This document shows positions 49,501 to 56,801 of a stretch of DNA of 64,000 nucleotides, one piece after another. Where the stretch lies: positions 2,418,001 to 2,482,000 of the forward strand of contig CAWJKP010000001.1 of NCBI GenBank assembly GCA_963843465.1, read 5' to 3'. Both the position numbers and the translations under genes were made by a program. This DNA comes from CAWJKP01 sp963843465 (GTDB lineage: Bacteria > Planctomycetota > Planctomycetia > Pirellulales > Thermoguttaceae). The stretch's first letter is position 1. Each line of letters starts with the position of its first letter. Under the pieces are notes generated by a model. The model was given only the letters and a program-made list of their open reading frames with translations, was not told the origin of the DNA and did no database searches.

Positions 49501-50658
49501 GACCTGGTGATCTACTACCACGTTGGCTGGCCGAATTCCTATTTGTTCGTTCTCGGACTGGATGCCGGCGTGCAGGCAATCGTCTTGGGGACTCCCTCGC
49601 AGCATGTCTCGGCGACGCGAATCACGAAGTCGGTTGACCAGTACCTCCGTCTTATTGCGAACAAGGGAAAGTTCTGTGGCGCCTCGGAGTCGGAAAGACA
49701 CCGTCTTACGGGGATCACTGACCAGTTATTGCCGCCCGAAATACGCAGACAACTGGCCGGGGTGATGGAACATCGCGGCGCGCCTTTGATCGTCAGCCCC
49801 ACTGGTTCCCTGCAACAGATGCCCTTCGAGGCCCTATTGGTCCAGGACGGCAATCGGCAGAAATTCCTCATCAATTGTCTCCCTCGCAGTGGAATCGCGT
49901 ATACGCCTTCGCTCATGATTCTCAACGGCCTGGAGCAGGCAAAGCTGTCGCCACATGCCGTGCCGTTCCTGGTGACCGTGGCATGTAGTGCAGCGCCAGG
50001 CTACGACAGACTGCCGGAGGCAATCCACGAGTCCGAGGCGGTTGCAGGCAGTTTTGATAAGGCTCAAGTCCTCACACTTATGGACGAGGAGGCGACCAAA
50101 GATCGGTTTTGCCGCGAGATCAGAGAACGCAAGCCGGCGTGCGTACACGTGGCGACCCATAGCGATGATTCAGGACTTACCGAGGCGCTGGTGTTTTATC
50201 CGGACGTCGACGCCGCGGGCGAAAATGCCGCCAGCCTGCTGACAATCGGCGAAATCTGTACCTTGCCCCTGGCCGACTGCCGGTTGGCCGTGCTGAGCGC
50301 GTGCCGGACAAACATGGGCGGCGAGATCTCCCGGGAAATGCCCATGAGCATTTCCCGGGCGTTCCTAGTGGCGAAGGCCCGCCGAGTGGTGGCGAGCCAG
50401 TGGCCGGTCGACGACAAGGCAAGTTGCGAGCTCATGCGCTGTTTTCTCGGCGAGGTGGCGTCGCGATGGAAAGCCGGCCAGTCGTGCAACTATGCCGCCG
50501 CGATGTACGCTGCCCGGCAGAAGTTGCGATCGGTCCATCGGTCCGACTGGCGCGACGATCCGTACTATTGGGCCCCCTTCATCCTGATCGGCCCGGCCTG
50601 TGACATGTCGTCTGACAATTGCTGGATCCGCTGGCGAATGCGGGTCAACTTCGTGTGA
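46576..50658 (+). CDS. Secreted/periplasmic TPR-CHAT protease
   Basis: 1360 residues from GTG 46576 (gcggagga 9 bp upstream), with signal peptide TLAASALALFLGLGWQAAAQ. Residues ~20-880 are TPR-like helical repeats (YHSRQYGQALEQLHVARQLL) with a coiled-coil insert (~720-790). The CHAT domain (~960-1340) has IVSPTGSLQQMPFEALL, the catalytic His in CVHVATHSDDSG and the Cys in AVLSACRTNMGGE. CHAT proteases are caspase-like and are commonly switched on by a partner. Operon with a surface sensor and kinase suggests a signalling-to-proteolysis path. The last ~30 residues are read from the antisense strand of the sigma gene at 50565 and look non-native. Confidence 0.88.
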   Translation: MSSIHCQTLAASALALFLGLGWQAAAQPSRLEEARHQMALGCYRGAEDAARRALGQPPGETMQTNVRQEWLLLLAEVYYHSRQYGQALEQLHVARQLLDDQRRLYPKRAFTTLRLKIARWQALIELAQAAAGAAPPSGFVGDDIPAEGLLLPEQVDRLELLVLRAQLVDLREGNAAPPDRKRRWAPLRQLAKTLSGQTRAPGKMAETQASVLISLARCWEGEGNPEQAVRILQEVAVPPPGAAVNPRVEDLRAEAARILHRAKLFKEEASFWHEVLAAPTLPTGEPNSALAEIERLNVAAGIHFERAETLHLAGAAADTVKQALGASEKCCLNALNLNPAWALKRNRELSANLPQKAELCAVLTVSLQGLLRIRLTPQEWNKRLAYSLDENDFLRAHELYSLLRAMRIENDPLVHHLEATLGAEYLRVADARNAKEPLAKAYEFFKAYPLAPPAMRVQLLVRLAETDRLEGCAACYNAAENKLKEADGCYVRAGLKDENLRQWIEVHRGRLAATRGRFSEAKVRYDQVVRWAKAAGNEAADVGSMAQLGLAMLYKGFGKLTWAEAECHAVIERMELRTPAALDEQALVPYHVALAGILILEGKLSPAQAEVNAAQRLSENTVGRKTPLGCELRHLAAMLDFLRCKSEPHKVLAATDIAKDAEKSWLELLALYKDNGDRPGEARTCLYLSQLCFLRWQQQALRNASDHETYKLNLKDYGRRLKDLNAAESNYNRDVENQRASFPDLQERWNDLHKKHEDLERLEQNLHRLQDKLLAGYDLLLSESVPARASHGAIGSSSADATSGQRKEREPKELTSADEWVGRAAQILKDSSLFNLKYLTLCHRAAVLHARAAWNREPKLDDEARARLEEAVALLELPGASLSEGGVARAEFLSQYSQAFDQLIEWHYQHHNRLRALAYAELCRNRTLLDSLRAGGDDGRQGRVPARRSPDQAGLGEVLTVENVESMLNERIRRKDLVIYYHVGWPNSYLFVLGLDAGVQAIVLGTPSQHVSATRITKSVDQYLRLIANKGKFCGASESERHRLTGITDQLLPPEIRRQLAGVMEHRGAPLIVSPTGSLQQMPFEALLVQDGNRQKFLINCLPRSGIAYTPSLMILNGLEQAKLSPHAVPFLVTVACSAAPGYDRLPEAIHESEAVAGSFDKAQVLTLMDEEATKDRFCREIRERKPACVHVATHSDDSGLTEALVFYPDVDAAGENAASLLTIGEICTLPLADCRLAVLSACRTNMGGEISREMPMSISRAFLVAKARRVVASQWPVDDKASCELMRCFLGEVASRWKAGQSCNYAAAMYAARQKLRSVHRSDWRDDPYYWAPFILIGPACDMSSDNCWIRWRMRVNFV

Positions 50659-51170
50659 ACACGTCCGCGGCTACAACTCAGCATGTCGGCGATTTCTTCC
50701 TCGCTGCACTTTTGCAGCCGCATGTGGAGAACCTGCACGTGGATCTCGTCCATACCGGCCAGCGCTTCTTCCATCAGATCGGCGGCGATCGCGGCCTCTT
50801 CAGGCGTGGGACCTCGCCCGCGGAAGTCGTCGCCTTCCGGATACTCCTCACGTTTGGGGTCCCGTTTCCCGGCACGCAGCTTTTCGACGTGCTTGAGAAT
50901 CTTGTGCCGAGTGATCGTTTCCAGCAAATGCCACAGGTCGGCCGAGGAGTCAATGTGGAACTCGCCCTGGGCGCTGCGGCGGTAGAAAGTCCGAAACGCC
51001 GATTGCACGACCTCTTCCGGGTCCTCCCGGCGGCGAAACCGCCGATTCATCTCGCACTCGACGAGTCGGCAGAGTCGCCCGCGATACTGCTCATCCACAT
51101 CCGCCGCCACCGAATCCGTTGCAGCCTCAAGGCGAGAAATGATCCTCGATTCCGGGGGTATGTCAGGCAT
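50565..51170 (-). CDS. ECF-family RNA polymerase sigma factor
   Basis: 201 residues from ATG 51170. Region 2: CEMNRRFRRREDPEEVVQSA, FRTFYRRSAQGEFHIDSS; region 4: MDEIHVQVLHMRLQKCSEEE and IADMLSCSRGRVHTKLTRIR. Close paralogue of the 29734 sigma factor. Its 3' end overlaps the CHAT gene end, on the opposite strand, by 94 bp. It starts inside copy 3 of the conserved element, but the gene that should lie on the other side is absent; a tRNA-associated region with an integrated element follows instead. Confidence 0.88.
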   Translation of the reverse strand: MPDIPPESRIISRLEAATDSVAADVDEQYRGRLCRLVECEMNRRFRRREDPEEVVQSAFRTFYRRSAQGEFHIDSSADLWHLLETITRHKILKHVEKLRAGKRDPKREEYPEGDDFRGRGPTPEEAAIAADLMEEALAGMDEIHVQVLHMRLQKCSEEEIADMLSCSRGRVHTKLTRIRQRIQQLSDDMSQAGPIRMKGAQ

Positions 51171-51325
51171 GTCTTGCCCCTCTTACCGGACGCAAAGCTA
51201 CGACGCATATAAGGTTACTCCCGATTCTAGTCGGAACCGTACACTCGCGAAAGGGGGCGCGCGTGGACGGACAGCGGGCCGTGCCCCGGCCGGTTCTGCC
51301 AAAATCTTGAGTTTTCGTCCAACAG
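51163..51325. promoter_or_regulatory. Conserved upstream element, copy 3 (right part missing)
   Basis: Shares ttactcccgattctagtcgg, acactcgcgaaaggggg and tgccaaaatcttgagttttc with copies 1 and 2. Similarity ends after tccaacaggg; the final ~30 bp (gaatccggct..gaacactca) are absent. Confidence 0.72.
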
Positions 51326-51547
51326 GGTTCAGGGGTGGGACTTGGAGAAGGCGACCGACCCTGTAATGCGATGCCGGTCGTGTGACCCATACTTGGATGC
51401 GATCCGGTTGGCGAGCGAAGAACGACAGAGGGAAGAGGAGTAGTCCAATGATCCGGCCTTGCACCGACGCTGCACTCCGGCCAACGCCGCAGCAGCGGCG
51501 GCGACACGATGTTATCAAAACGTTATCAAGACCCATCAGCGCAAGAG
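51326..51547. other. Short non-coding stretch left of the integrated element
   Basis: No gene recognised. Before integration this was the region downstream of tRNA-Leu. Confidence 0.5.
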
Positions 51548-51582
51548 AAAAGGACTTGCAGCCACTCACCACAAGTCCTTTT
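51548..51582. terminator. Rho-independent terminator, probably of tRNA-Leu before integration
   Basis: Perfect 11-bp stem aaaaggacttg / caagtcctttt with a 13-nt loop and T/A-rich flanks on both sides, 8 bp left of attL. In the uninterrupted chromosome it would lie just downstream of the tRNA-Leu 3' end. Confidence 0.7.
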
Positions 51583-51589
51583 AACTACA

Positions 51590-51647
51590 GAAGATGCGAG
51601 AGACAGGATTTGAACCTGCACCCCTTTCGGGACTGGATCCTAAGTCC
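51590..51647. repeat. attL (58-bp direct repeat)
   Basis: Identical to 59231-59288. It includes the anticodon-stem-to-3'-end half of tRNA-Leu; the other half of the tRNA is missing here. Confidence 0.93.
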
Positions 51648-51719
51648 TAATGGGGACTGACAATAGAATGGAATCCCCGAGAAGAACCGCGTATTTCCCG
51701 GGAAATACGCAATCCCCAG

Positions 51720-51763
51720 AGGTTGCTAGGACGTTGCTAGGAGGTTTCTAGGAGGTTGCTTGG
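51720..51763. repeat. Four tandem 11-bp repeats near the left end
   Basis: Units aggttgctagg, acgttgctagg, aggtttctagg and aggttgcttgg (consensus ggttgcyagga in register). The same consensus builds the array inside the replication gene at 54308-54440. Followed by tggcaacactttcggcaaca, which has a similar copy at 59149-59172 near the right end. Confidence 0.85.
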
Positions 51764-51897
51764 CAACACTTTCGGCAACAGTTGCGAAGCGGTAGAATGA
51801 TGCAAGCGGGGATAGGCTTGCAACCGAAAAGCGGAATCCTGACCGCCTTCCCCGCTTGCTTTCAATCAGGAACCCCGAAAACAGGAAATCGGGAATC

Positions 51898-52476
51898 ATG
51901 CCTCTTCCAACCATTTGCTATGAGTTGATGCAAGCCCTGTCTAATGTCGGCGACGATGGGATTCTCCTGAGCGACCTGGCAGCCGACCCTCTTTTTTCGG
52001 CCGATGCGCTGCAGCTTTGCGTTGCGGACGGTCTGGTTGTTGTCGGGAAGCTGAAAAAGGTGACGGGTGCCTTTGGCGCGATATGGTGGGAACCTGGCAA
52101 CGGACCCACCGCGGCGATTTTGCTCCCCCGTGGGGCCGGCGAACTGGCGGCATGGAAACTCGCGGGCGGCCCCGCGGCCGAAACGGCGGGGCAGGCCGGA
52201 AAGACCACCCGCCGGAAAAAACGGGGAGGGAAAAGCCGCAAACCCCGCCCGCCAACAGCCCGCCAAACTGAAGTAATTCAGATTGTAGGCGAGTGCAAGG
52301 GGAACCTGGCAGAGGCGGCCCGCCGTCTTGGAAGGAACCGCAAAACTATAGAGGAAACCTACCGGGCGGGGCTAGCGCGACTCGGCATGGTAGCTGTGTG
52401 GCATGACACCAAACTGTTACCCCGGGATAGGCGGGGGCAAGCGGCGGTTTCAGCCGACGATGATGGGCGGCGGTAG
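51898..52476 (+). CDS. Putative helix-turn-helix DNA-binding protein of the element
   Basis: 192 residues. The N-terminal part (ICYELMQALSNVGDDGILLS, DLAADPLFSADALQLCVADG) resembles a winged-helix fold. A Lys/Arg-rich linker precedes a C-terminal helix-turn-helix (TEVIQIVGECKGNLAEAARR, LGRNRKTIEETYRAGLARLG). It is the first gene after the left array, so it could be the element's regulator. Family not recognised. Confidence 0.6.
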   Translation: MPLPTICYELMQALSNVGDDGILLSDLAADPLFSADALQLCVADGLVVVGKLKKVTGAFGAIWWEPGNGPTAAILLPRGAGELAAWKLAGGPAAETAGQAGKTTRRKKRGGKSRKPRPPTARQTEVIQIVGECKGNLAEAARRLGRNRKTIEETYRAGLARLGMVAVWHDTKLLPRDRRGQAAVSADDDGRR

Positions 52477-52606
52477 CAGTTTTCAGGGGGTAGTTAAGGG
52501 GGTGTTTCCCCGTATTCTGGACTTTTTCTTTGTCCATAGCCCCCAAGACGTTGCGGCGATTCTAGGGGGTGTTTTGCGCAAACTCCCCCCGCCCAACGGT
52601 AAGGGT

Positions 52607-52795
52607 ATGGGAAGAAAACTCACACCCGACGAAGAAACCGCCTATGCCGATCTGGCAAGAGCGGCGGCCCGTCTGCGGAAAGCGCAACAGCGGGCGATTG
52701 AAGAGCGGCGGCGGGTTCCCGCCCCCCGCCGTGTACGCCGCCCCATTTCCCTTTCCAGAGAAAAGACGGCCGGCGGCCGGGAGGCGGAAAAGTGA
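52607..52795 (+). CDS. Small basic protein of the element
   Basis: 62 residues from ATG 52607: MGRKLTPDEETAYADLARAA, then Arg-rich helices (RLRKAQQRAIEERRR). Overlaps the next start (GTGA), which supports that it is translated. Unknown function. Confidence 0.5.
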   Translation: MGRKLTPDEETAYADLARAAARLRKAQQRAIEERRRVPAPRRVRRPISLSREKTAGGREAEK

Positions 52796-53172
52796 ATCGC
52801 CCCCGCCCCTCGAATCAGGCTGGTCCTCATCGCGCCCTCCCCGCCGGCGAAATCTACGCGGATGAGTTACTGCCCCTACGCGACGCCCTAGAGCAGTTGG
52901 GGTGGGGCGCTCACTCGCTGGCGGCGGCGAAACGGGCGGGGTTGCGGGTGCTGTCTTTCGGTGGGCGGAGCTACATCACGGGACGCGAGATTATTCGCTT
53001 CCTGGAATCGCTCCCGCCCGTGGAGCGGCCCGCCGCGGGCGGACGCCCCGACTTGCTGGCCCGCCGGCAGACCACCCCACCCGATTCCGAATCAGGGGCG
53101 GAATCGCCCGAAGTCCCGGCAAAGGCCAGCGGCAACGGCCGCATGTTGCGAAAAACGTTGTCAGACCTATGA
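52792..53172 (+). CDS. Excisionase-like helix-turn-helix protein
   Basis: 126 residues, GTG start. DELLPLRDALEQLGWGAHSL, RAGLRVLSFGGRSYITGREI and IRFLESL follow the layout of excisionase/MerR-type winged helices (helix, turn, wing with GRxYI). It may be the recombination directionality factor. The C-terminal third is disordered. Confidence 0.6.
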   Translation: MNRPRPSNQAGPHRALPAGEIYADELLPLRDALEQLGWGAHSLAAAKRAGLRVLSFGGRSYITGREIIRFLESLPPVERPAAGGRPDLLARRQTTPPDSESGAESPEVPAKASGNGRMLRKTLSDL

Positions 53173-53218
53173 AAAAGCCCGGCCGGGGAGCAACCCGACC
53201 GGGCTGGAAAGCTTCGAC

Positions 53219-55291
53219 ATGCCTATTCTACTCGACCCACCAGCCCCGAGCAAATCTTCCGCAATTCCTTCCGCCTGGCAGGTATCCATGCAAAAGTTGG
53301 CCGCATGGGCAATGGACCGCACGGTCAACAGGACCGATGCCTACGGGTTGAATCACGCCGACGGCAGCCGGACCACCGCACACGCCCCGTTGACCGCGGG
53401 GCGGCTGGCCAGCCACTTCTATGGGCTCGAAATTCTCGGGGTCCACCTGATTTCCCTGAAAAACACCTGCAAATTCATCGCCGTGGACATCGACGCGCAC
53501 GGCGACGGAGACGACGTCGACCAGGTGGCAAAACGAAATCTTGCGACCGCCCTTGAACTGGCCCGCCGCGCGTTTGCCCTCGGTTTTCATCCGCTGCTGA
53601 TGGATTCCAACGGCAGGGGAGGTCTCCACCTGGAAATTTTCTTTTCCAGCCCGATCCCGTCTGCCGACGCCTACCACTTCGCAATGTGGCTCTGTCGTGA
53701 CTTCGACGCGAACAAGGCCGGGGGTATCGAATTTTTTCCCAAGCGGGCCAACCGAAATACCGAAAAGGGTTTCGGCGGCGCGTGGCTCCGACTGCCAGGA
53801 AAACATCACAAGCGGGGACATTGGACCAGGGTTTTCGACTTCGCACGGGCCGGCGTGGGGCTCGCCCCGTGGCTTGCCGGCCAGGCAGCCATCGACACCA
53901 TCTTGGAACACAACGGCGACGACCCTGCCTTGTTGGACGCGGTACGGCCGGACTTCACCCCGGCCGCCCCGCCGGCGACTCCGGCGACTCCGCCGGCCCG
54001 GCCCACCGTCCCCCTCTCTCCCCGTGGCCCGCGGCCGACAAACCCTCTGGACCGCTGTTGGGCGTATGTGCAGCGAATGCCGGACGCCATCTCGGGGCGC
54101 GGTGGCCACAACGCCACGTTTTCGGCGGCTTGTAAGTGTTTTGAGTTTGGGCTGTTGGATTTCGAGGCGCAGGAGGTTATGAAGAAGTTCAACGCGAACA
54201 AGACAGGTGGCGAACCTTGGACCGAAGCGGAGATTCTGCACAAGCTGGCCGGTGCGAAGCGTGCCGTTGAAGCGGCCGGGATTTTCGGCCGGCGACTGGA
54301 AAACGCTAGGAGGTTGCCAGGAGGTTGCCAGGAGGTTGCTAACGGGGGCGTTTGTCCGAATTGTTCGGATACCGACTTGGATAACAGTACGACCAATTCG
54401 GACAAGACAACCTCTGGGCAACCTCCTGGCAACCTCCCGGAAACCTACCGGCGTTTTCTTGAGAAACCGGAACGTCCGAACGGGTGGAACTGCCCCGACG
54501 TTTTTGGGAAAGCTGCTAGGGGGAAAGGTTCGCCCTGCCTTTGCCCCGCGGTGTGCCGCCGGCGCGCTTGTCCCATTTGCGGTCCATTTTGGCACGTCCA
54601 GACGATGCACCGCTTCGCAACCCATATCGACGCTCACCCCGGCCAGCTTTACTACACCGTTCTGGACGACCTCGATTGGCCAACCGTTGCAAAATTTCTC
54701 CGCCGGCAAGCCAAGGCTTCGGGCGAAATCTTGGGATACGTTTCCGTCCGGGACGTTGGCGAGCGGTTGCACGTTTTTTCAACCGTTCCCCTGGACAATG
54801 AGGGGCCGATTTCCAAGGAAAACGCCGTTTTCCTTTTGGACGGGATTTTTTCGTCTGCTTCCCCAGGCCCGCGGCCGTTCACCGCTTCCCGTAGCTGGGG
54901 CAAGCTGGCAGACGACGAAACGGCAGACGATCCCGTTACGGCCGTCCCCGGCGGTTGTTCGCCCCGAGCCTATCGGGCGACGCTGCAAAGCTGGGGAACC
55001 GAACCCGCCAAAGCAACAGGATCGGTATTGCGTCCGAAGCGTGACGGGCTTTTTCTTCTCCCCGATGGAAGTCTTGACGGCGCGGCGGAAATCGACTTTT
55101 GGCGAGAATGCTCGATTTTCGACGACTGCGGCCCCGAAGCGGCGGCGGAGCTTCACCGCGTTCTAGCGGCCCGCCGGCAAGGCAACTGCCGACACGTACA
55201 CACTACAGCCCACGACCTCTTGAACGGCACGTCCGCCGTCCGGTGCCACGACTGCGGACGCTACATCGGCACAGGGGGGGCCAGCCCATGA
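53219..55291 (+). CDS. Replication protein: archaeo-eukaryotic primase-type domain plus zinc-binding C-terminal domain
   Basis: 690 residues. Primase-type motifs: KFIAVDIDAHGD with DxD at residues 90/92, SNGRGGLHLEIFF with His 137, and IEFFPKR followed by WLRLPGKHHKRGHW (189-202), the three-motif set of AEP/PrimPol enzymes. Residues ~290-380 form a helical PriCT-like region (GGHNATFSAACKCFEFGLLD). A low-complexity linker coded by 11-bp repeats follows, then a Cys-rich part CLCPAVCRRRACPICGPFW and a C-terminal domain with YYTVLDDLDWPTVAKFLRRQ. It probably starts replication of the excised element. The sequence array in its linker may be the origin. Confidence 0.78.
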   Translation: MPILLDPPAPSKSSAIPSAWQVSMQKLAAWAMDRTVNRTDAYGLNHADGSRTTAHAPLTAGRLASHFYGLEILGVHLISLKNTCKFIAVDIDAHGDGDDVDQVAKRNLATALELARRAFALGFHPLLMDSNGRGGLHLEIFFSSPIPSADAYHFAMWLCRDFDANKAGGIEFFPKRANRNTEKGFGGAWLRLPGKHHKRGHWTRVFDFARAGVGLAPWLAGQAAIDTILEHNGDDPALLDAVRPDFTPAAPPATPATPPARPTVPLSPRGPRPTNPLDRCWAYVQRMPDAISGRGGHNATFSAACKCFEFGLLDFEAQEVMKKFNANKTGGEPWTEAEILHKLAGAKRAVEAAGIFGRRLENARRLPGGCQEVANGGVCPNCSDTDLDNSTTNSDKTTSGQPPGNLPETYRRFLEKPERPNGWNCPDVFGKAARGKGSPCLCPAVCRRRACPICGPFWHVQTMHRFATHIDAHPGQLYYTVLDDLDWPTVAKFLRRQAKASGEILGYVSVRDVGERLHVFSTVPLDNEGPISKENAVFLLDGIFSSASPGPRPFTASRSWGKLADDETADDPVTAVPGGCSPRAYRATLQSWGTEPAKATGSVLRPKRDGLFLLPDGSLDGAAEIDFWRECSIFDDCGPEAAAELHRVLAARRQGNCRHVHTTAHDLLNGTSAVRCHDCGRYIGTGGASP
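54308..54440. other. Candidate replication origin: symmetric 11-bp repeat arrays around an inverted repeat
   Basis: Three direct 11-mers (54308-54340, aggaggttgcc), then a 12-bp inverted repeat (ttgtccgaattg 54352-54363 and caattcggacaa 54394-54405) around an AT-richer core, then three 11-mers in reverse orientation (54408-54440, caacctcctgg). The whole is mirror-symmetric and lies within the primase gene. Confidence 0.75.
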
Positions 55292-55536
55292 GCAACGCGC
55301 TTGAAACGATTTTGCGAAATCATCCCGAAAGGGTGATTACCGCGGCCGACCGGGAACGGATTCACGCATCTTGCGTTGCTTATGCCGAGCGGCGACGGGT
55401 GGCGAGAATCGCCAAGCTTCGGGCTGAGGAAAACAACGTTCCTGGCAACAACAGCCCGGGTTTCCCGTCGATCCCCGGGGAAAACCTTCCCGTGTCACCC
55501 GATACGGCATCAGACGACCAAGTTGGCGCGGCCTAA
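55288..55536 (+). CDS. Small protein of the element, unknown
   Basis: 82 residues, ATGA overlap with the replication gene. Helical N-terminus NALETILRNHPERVITAADR and ERIHASCVAYAERRRVARIA, then a disordered Pro/Ser tail. No family recognised. Confidence 0.55.
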   Translation: MSNALETILRNHPERVITAADRERIHASCVAYAERRRVARIAKLRAEENNVPGNNSPGFPSIPGENLPVSPDTASDDQVGAA

Positions 55537-55552
55537 ATTGGCGTGATTTGTC

Positions 55553-55930
55553 ATGGCTGGAAAAAAGATCGACGGTCCCTTGATTGCTGCCCTGGCAGCC
55601 GGATGCACGGCCAGCAAGGCGGCACAAAAGGCCGGTTGTTCAACCCGGACGGTTGCGCGTCGGCTGGCCGATCCGGCTTTCCGCGCGGAAGTGAAGGCGG
55701 CAAGCCGAGAAATTGTCACCCGGGCGACGGCACGGCTGGCCGCATCATCGACCCGGGCGGCCGACACGTTGCGACGGCTCTTGGGATCGAAGGATGAGCG
55801 GGTAAGGCTTTCGGCGGCGCGCTGGACGCTGCGGCTGTTGACGCACCTGTTGGACCATGAGGAATTGTCTGATCGGGTTGCGGCCCTGGAAATCAAACTC
55901 TTGAACGAAGGAAAAAACGATGAGTCTTAG
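55553..55930 (+). CDS. Helix-turn-helix protein, small-terminase-like
   Basis: 125 residues. LIAALAAGCTASKAAQKAGC, STRTVARRLADPAFRAEVKA is a homeodomain-like helix-turn-helix with the AxxxG-S-T-R-TVxRRL pattern seen in small terminase and transposon-resolving proteins. The long helical tail (VRLSAARWTLRLLTHLLDHE) suggests oligomerisation. No large terminase gene is present, so a packaging role is not supported. Confidence 0.6.
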   Translation: MAGKKIDGPLIAALAAGCTASKAAQKAGCSTRTVARRLADPAFRAEVKAASREIVTRATARLAASSTRAADTLRRLLGSKDERVRLSAARWTLRLLTHLLDHEELSDRVAALEIKLLNEGKNDES

Positions 55931-56195
55931 AAATCGTATCGTTTGGCTCGAAAAGGAACTGGCGAACCAGACAGCCGTCTCCGGGCTGAGCGTGGCGGAA
56001 ACGGCACTGGACGCGACGACCATCGACCTGTCAATTGAACCTCTGCCCGACGATCGGCACGCGGCGATGGTTGTCGAGCGATTGGAAGCCAAGCGGGATC
56101 GACTCCAATGCGTCCACGACAGCGGCGACGATTCCGGGCTGTTGCCCGGCGACCTGGAAATCCTACCGGCGGCCGTTGTGCTGGCCGGGAACTGA
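55920..56195 (+). CDS. Small protein of the element, unknown
   Basis: 91 residues overlapping the previous gene by 11 bp. N-terminal helix MSLRNRIVWLEKELANQ, acidic remainder. No family recognised. Confidence 0.5.
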   Translation: MSLRNRIVWLEKELANQTAVSGLSVAETALDATTIDLSIEPLPDDRHAAMVVERLEAKRDRLQCVHDSGDDSGLLPGDLEILPAAVVLAGN

Positions 56196-56251
56196 CTCGT
56201 TTTTTCACCCGCCGGCCCGCCGGCAAACCTCGAAACGAAAAGGACTCGCAA

Positions 56252-56764
56252 ATGTCAATCGCGTTTTCTTCCCACGAAACGACCCGCGACGAAATGCGGG
56301 CGAAACTCCGCCGCGAGTTGCGACTTTCCCGCGGCGAATCGCCGGACGCCGAGCCGGCAACGGACCTGGACGGTCAAGGCGACGGCGACCCCTCGACCGG
56401 ACTTCGGGCAATCGAACAGCAAATTCTTGCCGTGGTCCGCCGGGAGAAATTCACGGTCGCAAGTCGGTTGGCGTGGATTGAACCCTTGCTTCAACAGTGG
56501 GACAAGGAAAGCAAGGACGCCCAAAAGCGGGCAAGCGATGACAAGTTTCCGCAAATTCAGCACGCGATTACGCCGGGTTCGGCGGGCATGAGCCCGGCCG
56601 TGGCCGCCAGCTTGTCGCCGTGGGAGCGAAACATCATTGCCTGTTGCGACAACCTTTCCCGCGACATTGCCGAGCGGCAACGGCAGCAACGCGACGAATC
56701 CTACGCGGCCCGGGTTCCCGACCTGATGCGATCCGAAATGGCGGACTTGATCCGGCAGCGGTAG
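56252..56764 (+). CDS. Helical protein of the element, unknown
   Basis: 170 residues from ATG 56252 (aaaagga 13 bp upstream). Charged helical N-terminus DEMRAKLRRELRLSRGESPD, middle WIEPLLQQWDKESKDAQKRA, C-terminus LSRDIAERQRQQRDESYAAR. No recognised motif. Confidence 0.5.
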   Translation: MSIAFSSHETTRDEMRAKLRRELRLSRGESPDAEPATDLDGQGDGDPSTGLRAIEQQILAVVRREKFTVASRLAWIEPLLQQWDKESKDAQKRASDDKFPQIQHAITPGSAGMSPAVAASLSPWERNIIACCDNLSRDIAERQRQQRDESYAARVPDLMRSEMADLIRQR

Positions 56765-56801
56765 CCGATCCCCGTTTTTCCTCACTCTGGAGAAAAGTAT
56801 T

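Noticed and set aside
51602..51647. A second tRNA-Leu gene at the left end
   Set aside because: Only the 3' half is present; the sequence leaves tRNA similarity at 51648, so it is attL.
54308..54440. CRISPR array
   Set aside because: Units are 11 bp and contiguous with no unique spacers, and half are inverted; no cas genes in the window.
55553..55930. Small terminase gene showing the element is a prophage
   Set aside because: Only a helix-turn-helix is visible, and no large terminase, portal or capsid gene occurs in the element.
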